Source: Thermoprotei archaeon | GTDB taxonomy: Archaea; Thermoproteota; Methanomethylicia; Nezhaarchaeales; WYZ-LMO8 | Length of the DNA stretch: 9,731 bases | Assembly: GCA_003650865.1 (NCBI GenBank) | Contig: QMSN01000029.1 | Span: 1-9,731 of the forward strand | Direction of reading: 5' to 3' | In this document: positions 1-6,290 of the stretch, one piece after another | Numbering within the stretch: position 1 is the first letter of the stretch | How the letters are laid out: every line of letters starts with the position of its first letter | Translations under genes and position numbers: made by a program | Notes under the pieces: generated by a model | What the model was told of the DNA's origin: nothing | The model's input: the letters and a program-made list of their open reading frames with translations, nothing else | Databases searched by the model: none

Positions 1-628
1 CTACAAGTCCAATCCGAAGGTGATAAGGGAGAGGTACATAGAGGCGTTGCACCCCAAGCACTTCGCCATAAGCCTAGCTGGCGAGCCCACGCTGTACCCC
101 AAGCTGGGCGACTTCATAAAGCTCTGTAGGAGCAAGGGCTTCACAACTTTCCTCGTGACAAACGGCATGTACCCCCAGAGGCTCCTCAAGCTCCTAGATG
201 GAGGACAACCCTCACAGCTCTACCTCTCGGTGAACTCCTCGTCAGAGGAGGAGTTCAAGGCTTTATCTAGGAGTAGCCTGCCGGATGGGTGGAGTAGGCT
301 CTTGGAGAGCTTGAGCTTGCTTAAGCACTTCAAGTGCCCCACCGTTGTGAGGATAACCCTCATTCAAGGAGTGAACGACCACGACGTCGACGGCTTCGCT
401 AAGCTGATATCGTTGGGGGAGCCTTGGTATGTGGAGGTCAAGGGCTACATGTACCTCGGCTTCTCGAGGTTTAGGCTTAAGCTCGAGAACATGCCTAGGC
501 ACAAGCGCATAGTGGAGTTCGCTGAGAAGCTTGGTGAGGCAATTGGCTACAAGCTTGTAGCTGACAGCTTAAGCTCTCGAGTTGCACTACTCTCTAGAAT
601 TGGAAGCCCAGTCAAGGTTAAGCCTTAG
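1..628 (+). CDS. taw1: tRNA 4-demethylwyosine synthase (TYW1 family), 3' part only
   Basis: The reading frame is open from base 2, so this is the C-terminal 208 residues of a longer protein whose start lies outside the window. TYW1/Taw1 enzymes are radical-SAM proteins that build the tricyclic 4-demethylwyosine from m1G37 in tRNA-Phe. The visible part carries the family signature HFAISLAGEPTLYP (about residues 20-33 of the fragment), LVTNG (51-55), the strand LYLSVN, and VEVKGYMYLG near the middle. The radical-SAM cysteine cluster would lie upstream, off the window, so catalytic competence cannot be judged here. The GTG at base 20 is not a real start because the homologous region extends through it. 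The gene ends at base 628, directly against the convergent proteasome gene, with a perfect inverted repeat over both stop codons. The family call is confident; the archaeal symbol is inferred from context. Confidence 0.9.
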   Translation, partial: YKSNPKVIRERYIEALHPKHFAISLAGEPTLYPKLGDFIKLCRSKGFTTFLVTNGMYPQRLLKLLDGGQPSQLYLSVNSSSEEEFKALSRSSLPDGWSRLLESLSLLKHFKCPTVVRITLIQGVNDHDVDGFAKLISLGEPWYVEVKGYMYLGFSRFRLKLENMPRHKRIVEFAEKLGEAIGYKLVADSLSSRVALLSRIGSPVKVKP

Positions 629-641
629 CTACTTGACTGGG
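607..641. terminator. Inverted repeat across the convergent stop codons, possible bidirectional 3'-end hairpin
   Basis: The 10-base arms CCCAGTCAAG (607-616) and CTTGACTGGG (632-641) are exact reverse complements separated by a 15-base loop that contains both stop codons (TAG 626-628 on +, TAG 631-629 on -). Either transcript could therefore form a 10-bp stem at its 3' end. There is no strong poly-T tract after it on either strand, so a role in termination or 3'-end stability is inferred and not shown. Confidence 0.5.
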
Positions 642-1261
642 TAGAAAGCCTCCTCGACGCCCCTATCGCTTATGGCTAAGACGTCTATCCCATCGCCGCT
701 TAGAGCATCTCTCTCAATGGCTGCTCTAACAGCCTTGACGGCTAGGCTCTTAGCATCCTCGAGGCTCAAGTCCTTCTTGTAGTTCGACTCTATAACGCCT
801 ATCGCTATGGTTGAGCCGCTGCCCAGAGAGGCGTAGTCGTCCTCTATGAGAGAGCCTATGGTATCTAGGACGTAGAGGTGCGGGCCAGTCTCGTCGAGCC
901 CTCCCACTAGGGTCTCGCTTATGAGGGGCATGTACCTCTGCCCAAACAGTATGTTGGCTAAGAGCTTGGCTGCAGCCTTGATGGGCATCCTCCTATTAGC
1001 GTCGAGCTCGTAGAGCCTAACCTCAGCCCTCAGGCTCCTCGCTATGGCCTGCATGTCGCCTATTAAGCCGGCACACGCTATCCCCAAGTAGTCTGTTATC
1101 GTGAAAACCTTCTTAGCAGACTTACTCGTCACAGTGAAGCCGTAGCTAACCCTCTTCTCCGACGCTAATACCACTCCTCCAACCGCCTTTAAACCAACGG
1201 TTGTGGCGCCAAGCCCCCAATAGGCGCTCAGTGGAGAGCTTCTAGGAGCAAGCTCATGCAT
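629..1261 (-). CDS. psmB: Proteasome beta subunit, non-catalytic type (Thr1 replaced by Ala)
   Basis: This encodes 210 residues, the normal size for an archaeal 20S proteasome beta subunit, which forms the inner rings of the cytoplasmic protease. Family signatures are clear: VVLASEKRVSYG (about 30-41), GLIGDMQ, LVGGLDETGPHLYVLD, YASLGSGS, and ERDALSGDGIDV near the C-terminus. In active subunits autocleavage after a Gly exposes Thr1 in GTTTVG. Here the aligned sequence is G18-A19-T20-T21-V22-G23, so the nucleophile position is Ala (codon GCC at 1207-1205). The other active-site residues appear kept (Glu17, Lys33, and the Asp and Ser of RDALSG in mature numbering). Crenarchaea such as Sulfolobus carry two beta subunits, one without the nucleophile, and this fits that type. 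The ATG start has CCGGTG seven bases upstream and a TATA-like box about 39 bases upstream. A catalytic partner should be encoded elsewhere. Confidence 0.93.
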   Translation of the reverse strand: MHELAPRSSPLSAYWGLGATTVGLKAVGGVVLASEKRVSYGFTVTSKSAKKVFTITDYLGIACAGLIGDMQAIARSLRAEVRLYELDANRRMPIKAAAKLLANILFGQRYMPLISETLVGGLDETGPHLYVLDTIGSLIEDDYASLGSGSTIAIGVIESNYKKDLSLEDAKSLAVKAVRAAIERDALSGDGIDVLAISDRGVEEAFYPVK

Positions 1262-1293
1262 TGAAGAACACCGGAGTGTAGTATGGTAAGGTG

Positions 1294-1303
1294 CGATTAA
1301 ACC
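1294..1303 (-). promoter_or_regulatory. TATA-like box for psmB
   Basis: On the minus strand GGTTTAATCG is preceded by the purine-rich CCGAAAA, which resembles an archaeal BRE plus TATA element. Its centre lies about 38 bases upstream of the psmB ATG, predicting a leader of roughly a dozen bases that includes the CCGGTG ribosome-binding site. This is a pattern match only. Confidence 0.45.
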
Positions 1304-1320
1304 TTTTCGGATTGACGATT

Positions 1321-1346
1321 GCTTAATAGTGGCCGAGGCTTAATAG
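1321..1346 (+). promoter_or_regulatory. Probable NOG1 promoter with a repeated GCTTAATAG element
   Basis: GCTTAATAG occurs exactly twice, at 1321-1329 and 1338-1346, 17 bases start to start. The first copy is placed like a TATA box for a short leader before the ATG at 1359, where no Shine-Dalgarno is visible. The second copy sits at the expected transcription start, so it could be an operator-like repeat or simply chance in AT-rich DNA. Confidence 0.4.
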
Positions 1347-1358
1347 CATTAGAGTAGT

Positions 1359-2369
1359 ATGAGCGTAGAGCAGCCGTTCAGCAGAGTTCCAGATGTCCCA
1401 ACGCCAGGTGAGCTCATAGATCTAGCCTTTAGAAGAGCCTCTAAGTCAGCTGTTAAGCTACCAGCTCGAAAGGAGAGGCTGCTAGTCGCTAGGCTCAAGG
1501 AGATCAGGAGAATTAGGACTGTGAGCGCGATATTGTCGAGCAGGCTTAGAGCAATTAAGAGGAGGATACCTCCAGTCGACAAGCTCCACCCATTCTATAG
1601 GGAGCTCTTCTACGTAATGATGGATGTCGACAAGTTCAGGATAGCACTTGCCAGAATATCTAGGGCTGCCTCAATGGTTGAGGGGCTGGCTAAGGAGTAC
1701 GTGGCTAAGCTCAGAGCTTCAAGCAGTGCAAGAGAAGCATCGAGGGTCAGGAGGGAGTACTATGGGAGAGTCGCCTCGATAATAAGGGAGCTTGATGGGG
1801 ACTTAAAGGTCCTCTCGGAAATTAGGAGGCTCAGAAGGCTTCCCTCATTTGACTTCTCCATACCCATAATAATCGTGAGCGGCGCTCCAAACGTGGGGAA
1901 GTCCTCCTTCGTTAGGTGTGTGTCGACAGCTAAACCCGAGGTGGCTGAGTACCCCTTCACGACTAAGAGCGTGAGTGTAGGCCACGTAGTGGCTGAAAGA
2001 GGAATCCTAGCTCAAGTCGTAGATACACCTGGTCTGCTCGACAGACCTCTCGAGGAGAGGAACAAGATAGAGCTTCAAGCGATAGCAGCCCTAAAGCATC
2101 TAGAGGGCCCCGTGGTGTTCTTGGTAGATCCAACGGAGACATGTGGTTATCCACTTAAGTATCAAGTGGATGTGCTTAGAGGGGTCAAGGAGCTCTTCAA
2201 GGGTAGGCCCATGGCTGTAGCACTGACCAAAATGGACATAGCCTCGAAGGGTCACGTCGAGAGGGCTATGGAGCTGCTTAAAGGGGAGAGGGTGTACATG
2301 TGTAGCACGCTTAACTGCGTTGGGGTGAAGGAGATAGTTGAGGAGCTCCTCAAGGAGGTGAAGCAATGA
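1359..2369 (+). CDS. NOG1-family ribosome-biogenesis GTPase
   Basis: The 336-residue protein has an N-terminal helical, basic region (about 1-165) typical of the NOG1 N-terminal domain, then a TRAFAC-type GTPase domain. The G motifs are G1 GAPNVGKS (175-182), a G2 region PFTTKS (199-204), G3 DTPG (222-225), G4 TKMD (290-293, in place of NKxD) and a G5-like STLNCVG (316-322). Eukaryotic NOG1 acts in 60S subunit assembly; the short archaeal forms lack the long C-terminal extension, and this one ends soon after the G domain. A role in 50S maturation is inferred from the family and from the neighbourhood rich in ribosome genes. The ATG has no evident Shine-Dalgarno, which fits a very short leader. 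Its last bases supply the ribosome-binding site of the next gene and overlap it as ATGA. Confidence 0.9.
   Translation: MSVEQPFSRVPDVPTPGELIDLAFRRASKSAVKLPARKERLLVARLKEIRRIRTVSAILSSRLRAIKRRIPPVDKLHPFYRELFYVMMDVDKFRIALARISRAASMVEGLAKEYVAKLRASSSAREASRVRREYYGRVASIIRELDGDLKVLSEIRRLRRLPSFDFSIPIIIVSGAPNVGKSSFVRCVSTAKPEVAEYPFTTKSVSVGHVVAERGILAQVVDTPGLLDRPLEERNKIELQAIAALKHLEGPVVFLVDPTETCGYPLKYQVDVLRGVKELFKGRPMAVALTKMDIASKGHVERAMELLKGERVYMCSTLNCVGVKEIVEELLKEVKQ
2354..2361 (+). promoter_or_regulatory. Full Shine-Dalgarno for rtcA inside NOG1
   Basis: GGAGGTGA, a complete match to the usual archaeal anti-Shine-Dalgarno, ends four bases before the rtcA ATG at 2366. Together with the ATGA stop/start overlap (2366-2369) it indicates translational coupling of the two genes. 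Confidence 0.75.
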
Positions 2370-3442
2370 GAATTGTTGAGATCGATGGGAGCATGCTCGA
2401 GGGTGGAGGTCAGATACTGAGGATGTCCATAGCCCTGTCAGCTGTAACTGGAGTCCCAGTTAGAGTCTACAACATAAGGGCTAAGAGGAGGGATCCAGGC
2501 CTCAAGGCTCAGCACATGACGGCTATTAGGGCTGTCGCCACCCTCGTCAAGGCTGAGGTCAAGGGGTTGGCGTTGAGGTCTCGCGAGCTGTACTTCACGC
2601 CTAGAACCGTGAGCAGCGGCTCCTTCAAGTTTGACGTCGGGACAGCTGGGTCGACGACGCTGGTCCTCCAGAGCCTCTTGCCTACAGCAGCCTTTGCTCC
2701 ATCCAAGGTGAACGTAGAGGTCGTGGGTGGCACCGACAACCCGCTGGCGCCTCCAGTTGACTACATAGGCAACGTGTTAAGGCCCATAGTGGCCAAGATG
2801 GGCTTCTCATTTGAGATGAGCGTGTTGAGAAGAGGCTTCTACCCGAGAGGTGGAGGTATAGTTAGGGCATCCATGAAACCAGTGGTCCAGCTGTCACCCC
2901 TAAGGCTTAGCGAGCGCGGCGAGGTCAAGGTGGTCAGGGGCATATCCTACAGCTCAAGGCTCCCTGAGCATATAGCTAGGAGAATGGCTGACAGCGCCTC
3001 TAAGCTTCTCAAGAGCGAGGGGCTCGACGTCGACATTAAGCTTGAAGTCCTGCAGCCTGGACATCCCAAGTGCGCCTTAAACCCTGGATGTGGCATAGTG
3101 CTTTGGGCTGAGACTACCACTGGAGCAATCCTTGGGTCTGATAGCCTTGGGGAGAAGGGCAAGCCAGCTGAGAGAGTTGGTGAAGAAGCTGCTCAGAAGC
3201 TTATTGAGGAGTTGAGGAGTGAAGCTACTGTTGACAGCCACGCGTCAGACCAACTCATAGTTTACATGGCTCTCGCAAGCGGGGAATCCACAATTAAGAC
3301 GTCAAAGCTAACCATGCACACGCTTACGTGCATAGAGCTCAGCAAGATGCTGCTGCCAGAGGTGAAGTTCAAGGTTGAGGAGGGCAAGCCCACGGTGATA
3401 AGGTGTAGAGGTGTGGGTCTTAGAAACAGGTTTCTAAGTTAA
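2366..3442 (+). CDS. rtcA: RNA 3'-terminal phosphate cyclase
   Basis: This encodes 358 residues, a usual length for RtcA, which converts RNA 3'-phosphate ends to 2',3'-cyclic phosphates through an enzyme-AMP intermediate. Recognisable blocks are LEGGGQILRMSIALS (11-25), RRDPGLKAQH (41-50), the glycine-rich VGTAGSTTLVLQSLLP (91-106), RGFYPRGGG (156-164), the SHASDQL segment (291-297) and TMHTLTCIE (316-324). His318 in that last block aligns with the adenylated histidine of E. coli RtcA, which separates a true cyclase from the Rcl1 paralogues that lack it. It is co-transcribed with the NOG1 gene through a 4-base overlap. Its stop (TAA 3440-3442) interlocks with the convergent ftsY stop. In archaea the product ends are ones that RtcB-type ligation can use, but a link to tRNA splicing here is inference. 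Confidence 0.95.
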   Translation: MRIVEIDGSMLEGGGQILRMSIALSAVTGVPVRVYNIRAKRRDPGLKAQHMTAIRAVATLVKAEVKGLALRSRELYFTPRTVSSGSFKFDVGTAGSTTLVLQSLLPTAAFAPSKVNVEVVGGTDNPLAPPVDYIGNVLRPIVAKMGFSFEMSVLRRGFYPRGGGIVRASMKPVVQLSPLRLSERGEVKVVRGISYSSRLPEHIARRMADSASKLLKSEGLDVDIKLEVLQPGHPKCALNPGCGIVLWAETTTGAILGSDSLGEKGKPAERVGEEAAQKLIEELRSEATVDSHASDQLIVYMALASGESTIKTSKLTMHTLTCIELSKMLLPEVKFKVEEGKPTVIRCRGVGLRNRFLS

Positions 3443-4350
3443 TCTAGCGGGAGGATCTTGTCTACAAGCCACTTGGGGTCGAACGGCTGGAGGTCGTCGT
3501 ACCCCTGGCCAACACCCAAGTAGAGCACTGGCTTCCCGGTGACAGCTGTTATTGATATGGCTGCTCCACCCTTAACGTCTGCGTCAACCTTCGTCAGTAT
3601 GGCTCCATCTATGCTCACAGCCTCGTTAAACCTCAAGGCCATGTCGTAGGCGTCGTTGCCGGTCAGCGCGTCGACGACGAGTATCTTCAAGTCTGGCTTG
3701 GTGACCCTCGCTATCTTCCTGAGCTCGTCCATCAACCCCTTGTCCGTCTGAAGCCTACCAGCTGTGTCTATGAGCACAGTGCTTATGCCTCTAGACTTCG
3801 CGTGAGCCACGGCATCGTAGGCCACGGCGGCTGGATCAGCTCCATACCTGTGCTTGATGGCCTTGACGCCCAGCCTCGAAGCGTGAACCTCAAGCTGCTC
3901 CTCTGCTCCAGCTCTAAAGGTGTCGCTGCACGCGAAGACCACTGACAGCCCGTTCTTCAGGAGCATGTTGGCCACTTTAGCCACTGTGAGGGTCTTGCCG
4001 TGCCCATTGGGGCCTACGAACATCAACACGAAGACCTTGCCCTCACCCTTCCTCTTCCTAGCCTCCTCGACTAGGTCTATCGTTGGAGCTGAGCTTAACA
4101 TCTTCATGAGGGATTCTCGAAGGGACTTAACAGTAAACTTGTAGACGTCCTCACCCCTGCTTATCCTCAAGCCCTTCAAAGAGCTTATGAGGTCTTGAAC
4201 AAGCTTCTCAGCGACTGGCAGAGCTACGTCGTTCTCGACAAGCAGGAACTTAAGCTTCTCAGCGCTAGACGAGAGGCTCTTCTCATCCAGCTCCTTAGTC
4301 GATATCTCCCTTATGAAGGCCTTAAGCTTGTTCTTAAGCGACTCGAACAA
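3439..4350 (-). CDS. ftsY: Signal recognition particle receptor FtsY
   Basis: FtsY is the membrane-associated SRP GTPase that docks ribosome-SRP complexes at the translocon. An N-terminal helical N domain precedes the NG GTPase domain. In the longest reading (307 residues from 4362) the motifs are G1 GPNGHGKT (117-124), DTFRAGAEEQL (147-157), DTAGR (199-203), TKVDAD (257-262) and GGAA (265-268). I prefer the TTG at 4350, giving 303 residues beginning MFESLKNKL, because FtsY proteins commonly begin MFxxLK and because a GGGGG tract lies about 12 bases before it. The TTG at 4362 would overlap the pfdA stop as TTGA but sits directly against that tract. No long acidic A domain is present, as usual in archaea. 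The P-loop is unusual: His replaces the common Ser/Thr, and GKTLT replaces GKTTT. It is the last gene of the long leftward operon. Confidence 0.95.
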   Translation of the reverse strand: MFESLKNKLKAFIREISTKELDEKSLSSSAEKLKFLLVENDVALPVAEKLVQDLISSLKGLRISRGEDVYKFTVKSLRESLMKMLSSAPTIDLVEEARKRKGEGKVFVLMFVGPNGHGKTLTVAKVANMLLKNGLSVVFACSDTFRAGAEEQLEVHASRLGVKAIKHRYGADPAAVAYDAVAHAKSRGISTVLIDTAGRLQTDKGLMDELRKIARVTKPDLKILVVDALTGNDAYDMALRFNEAVSIDGAILTKVDADVKGGAAISITAVTGKPVLYLGVGQGYDDLQPFDPKWLVDKILPLD

Positions 4351-4358
4351 ACAGCAGG

Positions 4359-4811
4359 TCAACCCCCTGAGGATGCTTGAGCCTCAGCCACCTTCCTAAG
4401 CTCAGGCTCAAGCTTAGCAAGCCTAGCCGACACGCTTGCCAGTTGCTGCTGCGTCTCAGCTATGACTCTCCTCAAGTCGTCGGCCCTAGACTCAAAGTAC
4501 TTCTTGGCTTCATCAACAGTCTTCTCGACGACTATGTTCGAACCTATGTTCACGAGGATCTTCTTCGTGTCGGTTATCTTCCCCCTAGCGTAGGCGCTAC
4601 TGCCCAGCATGATGAGGGCTTCGACCTCGTCAGCCGCCTTGCCCAGCTCCTCGAGAGCTTGAATTGTGTTCTCGATTTCGCTTATGGCGGCGGTAGCTAT
4701 GTCGATCCTCTGCTTCAAGACCTCAGCTAGGCTCTGGAGGTACTGCCACTCAGCTACAAGCTTAGTCACGTCCTCACGTGCAATTCTAGGCCTATCAGCT
4801 TGACTCGCCAA
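4359..4811 (-). CDS. pfdA: Prefoldin alpha subunit
   Basis: Prefoldin (GimC) is a cytosolic alpha2-beta4 jellyfish-shaped holdase that passes unfolded proteins to the thermosome. This protein of about 150 residues has the alpha-subunit layout: an N-terminal coiled coil with heptads (LVAEWQYLQSLAEVLKQRI), a central beta hairpin region (LIMLGSSAYARGKI then KILVNIGSNIVVEKT), and a C-terminal coiled coil (EAKKYFESRADDLRRVI onward). I choose the TTG at 4811 because GGAGATGG lies six bases before it; a TTG at 4817 is also in frame but would leave that site no spacing. The start lies within the last codons of the LX gene (17-base overlap), and the stop TGA at 4361-4359 lies just ahead of ftsY, so the three genes look translationally coupled. 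Confidence 0.93.
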   Translation of the reverse strand: MASQADRPRIAREDVTKLVAEWQYLQSLAEVLKQRIDIATAAISEIENTIQALEELGKAADEVEALIMLGSSAYARGKITDTKKILVNIGSNIVVEKTVDEAKKYFESRADDLRRVIAETQQQLASVSARLAKLEPELRKVAEAQASSGG

Positions 4812-4998
4812 CTTCAACCATCTCCTTTACCTCGTCAATCTTCACGTCAAACCTTTTAAGCTTATGCCTACCGCCAAGGTTTGAGTACACCTTCTCTATG
4901 GCGTCCTCAACCTTTACAGCCCTCACGTCAATGGAGAAGCGCTCCCACCTATTCCTTATCTTCATCCTCCCAGTCACTCTAAACGTCTTGACGCTCAT
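4795..4998 (-). CDS. rplX: Large-subunit ribosomal protein LX (L20a, eL20 family)
   Basis: This small protein of 67 residues matches archaeal ribosomal protein LX: a FRVTGRM start, the block WERFSIDVRAVKVEDAIEKVYSNLGGRHKLKR, then an IDEVKEM tail. LX is a component of the archaeal 50S subunit related to part of eukaryotic L18a. The start is taken as the ATG at 4998. The GTG at 5007, directly after the aIF6 stop, would add three residues, but it is better read as part of the ribosome-binding site: TAGGTGGTCG puts a GGTGG five bases before the ATG. Family members usually begin close to the FRV strand, which also favours the shorter form. The 3' end overlaps the start of pfdA. Confidence 0.93.
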   Translation of the reverse strand: MSVKTFRVTGRMKIRNRWERFSIDVRAVKVEDAIEKVYSNLGGRHKLKRFDVKIDEVKEMVEVGESS

Positions 4999-5007
4999 AT
5001 CGACCAC

Positions 5008-5676
5008 CTAGCTCAAGAACAAAACCTGCTCTATCCTAGCGAGCTCAGGCCCAGTCGTTGTGGGTGCTATAAGTGCACCGTTGGAGTTTAAAACCATTGC
5101 GACTCTCAGGAAGTGGGAGCCCATCATGACCGTCCCCACGTCAGCCCTAACCTTAAGCACTTGAGAAACCCACTCAACCTCCTCGTCGGAGGTCAGTGGG
5201 TGCAGAAGAGCCCCCCTATTGTTCGTAACGGCTACAGAGCCCACAAGCGATATGCCTCCTAGGCTACCCTTAACGACCTCGACGTCCAGCACGTCCTCTA
5301 TCACCTTGACCTCATCCCTCGTGAAGTCGTTGTGGACTATGGCCGCCTTGTCGTTCGCCAAGATCATGTTGCCCAGGGCCGTCTTTATGGACTGGAGCAC
5401 AGCCACCTCAACGCCTAAATCCCTCTTGAGCTGCTCAAGCTCCTCTGGGAGGGTGAAGAAGGGTAGCAGGAGACCGTGTGAATTGCCAGCGGCTAGTATG
5501 CCTATGATGGGCGAGGTCCCCACGTTCACCCTGTAAGCTGGAACCCTTAAGTTCTCCTCGAGAATTCTCTGAAACTTCTCGTTAGCGTCTCGAGGTATAA
5601 GCGCATACCTGTCAGTGGCTAGGCAGAAAGCACCTATGTACTCACTCCCATATAACGAGGTAAGCTCTATCGGCAA
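5008..5676 (-). CDS. eif6: Translation initiation factor aIF6
   Basis: aIF6 binds the 50S subunit and prevents premature joining with 30S; it is a pentein-fold protein built of about five repeats. The sequence shows the family opening LTSLYGSEYIGAFCLATD, the repeated HNDF/HPLT-type elements with TSPIIGILAAGNSHGLLLP, VGSVAVTNNRGALLHPLT, and the tail NSNGALIAPTTTGPEL. I choose the TTG at 5676, giving 222 residues, the usual length. It has GAGGGAT seven to eight bases upstream and starts five bases after the L31e stop. The longer frame from GTG at 5712 would overlap L31e by 31 bases and add residues the family lacks. It is followed without a spacer by the LX ribosome-binding site. Confidence 0.95.
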   Translation of the reverse strand: MPIELTSLYGSEYIGAFCLATDRYALIPRDANEKFQRILEENLRVPAYRVNVGTSPIIGILAAGNSHGLLLPFFTLPEELEQLKRDLGVEVAVLQSIKTALGNMILANDKAAIVHNDFTRDEVKVIEDVLDVEVVKGSLGGISLVGSVAVTNNRGALLHPLTSDEEVEWVSQVLKVRADVGTVMMGSHFLRVAMVLNSNGALIAPTTTGPELARIEQVLFLS

Positions 5677-5681
5677 AAACT

Positions 5682-6122
5682 CTATCCCTCGCCTTGTATG
5701 AGGTCTACCCACACCACGGTCTCTTCTCCAACCCTGTACTTCGAGGCTTTAACCTTAACCCTTCTAGGAGGCTTCTTAGCTCCTCTACTCCATATGTACT
5801 CTGAGACCAAGGGGTCTAGCTTGACCACATCGGCCTTCATGTGCCTAGCTATGAAGCTCCTCATAAACCTAATAGCTCTAGCAGCCCTCCTCCACCTAGG
5901 CACTCTCAGAGCGATCTTGAGAGGTATCGTGTAGAAGCGCTCGAGCTCAAGCTCTCCCTCCTCTTCCTCCTTCCTAAGCGGCTTAGCCTCCTCTACCTCC
6001 TCTTCCCTCTTCTTTTTCTTCTCTTTCTTCTCCTTCTTAACCTCTTCCTTAGCTTCCTCACTCTTAACCTCCTCGACAATCTCCTCAGGGGCTTCAGGCT
6101 CCTCTAATTCGCGGCTGGACAT
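5682..6122 (-). CDS. rpl31e: Large-subunit ribosomal protein L31e with a long charged N-terminal extension
   Basis: Residues about 60-146 form a complete L31e: ERFYTIPLKIALRVPRWRRA, then ARAIRFMRSFIARHMK, DPLVSEYIWSRGAKKPPRRVKVKASK and a VGEETVVWVDL end. L31e sits near the polypeptide exit tunnel of the 50S subunit. The first 59 residues are a low-complexity tail, almost only Glu and Lys with few other residues, acidic in residues 1-25, Lys-rich at 29-40 and acidic again at 51-60. Archaeal L31e is usually about 80-100 residues, so the extension is unusual. The ATG at 6122 has GGTGGAGG just upstream (TAGGTGGAGGCTC before ATG), so translation from here is likely. There is no better start between the extension and the core. 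The coding strand carries a 43-base all-purine run in the extension. Confidence 0.92.
   Translation of the reverse strand: MSSRELEEPEAPEEIVEEVKSEEAKEEVKKEKKEKKKKREEEVEEAKPLRKEEEEGELELERFYTIPLKIALRVPRWRRAARAIRFMRSFIARHMKADVVKLDPLVSEYIWSRGAKKPPRRVKVKASKYRVGEETVVWVDLIQGEG
5996..6038. repeat. 43-base pyrimidine/purine tract with a 17-base mirror repeat
   Basis: The plus strand is uninterrupted C/T from 5996 to 6038. Within it CTCTTCTTTTTCTTCTC (6007-6023) reads the same in both directions on one strand, a mirror repeat of the kind that can form intramolecular triplex DNA. It is explained at protein level by AAG/AAA/GAG/GAA codons of the L31e extension. Confidence 0.7.
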
Positions 6123-6132
6123 GAGCCTCCAC

Positions 6133-6288
6133 CTACAGCTTCAGCTTAACCCTCCTCCAATGCCTTAGCTTGGGGTGAGCTCTGAAGCGCCTCATGGTCT
6201 TGACCACCACCCACACGGGTACAGCGCTGTTCTGCTTACAGGCTTTAGCTAGCCTCCTCTTCCTAGCCACATGCTTATACCTAGCCAA
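6133..6288 (-). CDS. rpl39e: Large-subunit ribosomal protein L39e
   Basis: A 51-residue frame between the PDCD5-like gene and rpl31e reads MARYKHVARKRRLAKA, then CKQNSAVPVWVVVKTMRR, then FRAHPKLRHWRRVKLKL. This is the whole of L39e, a small very basic protein lining the 50S exit tunnel, at its normal length of about 50 residues. The start is the TTG at 6288, two bases after the preceding stop; GGAGGG lies seven bases upstream inside the end of the PDCD5-like gene. The TAG stop (6135-6133) runs directly into the Shine-Dalgarno of rpl31e ten bases before its ATG. The L39e-L31e-aIF6-LX order is a known archaeal arrangement and supports the call. Confidence 0.95.
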   Translation of the reverse strand: MARYKHVARKRRLAKACKQNSAVPVWVVVKTMRRFRAHPKLRHWRRVKLKL

Positions 6289-6290
6289 GC

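Noticed and set aside
4377..4730. 117-codon plus-strand frame opposite pfdA
   Set aside because: PfdA is clearly coding on the minus strand; the frame resembles no family and lacks a promoter or ribosome-binding site.
5841..6107. Plus-strand 88-codon frame rich in Leu, Pro and Ser opposite L31e
   Set aside because: It is a mirror of the Glu/Lys-rich coding strand of L31e, with no ribosome-binding site or family resemblance.
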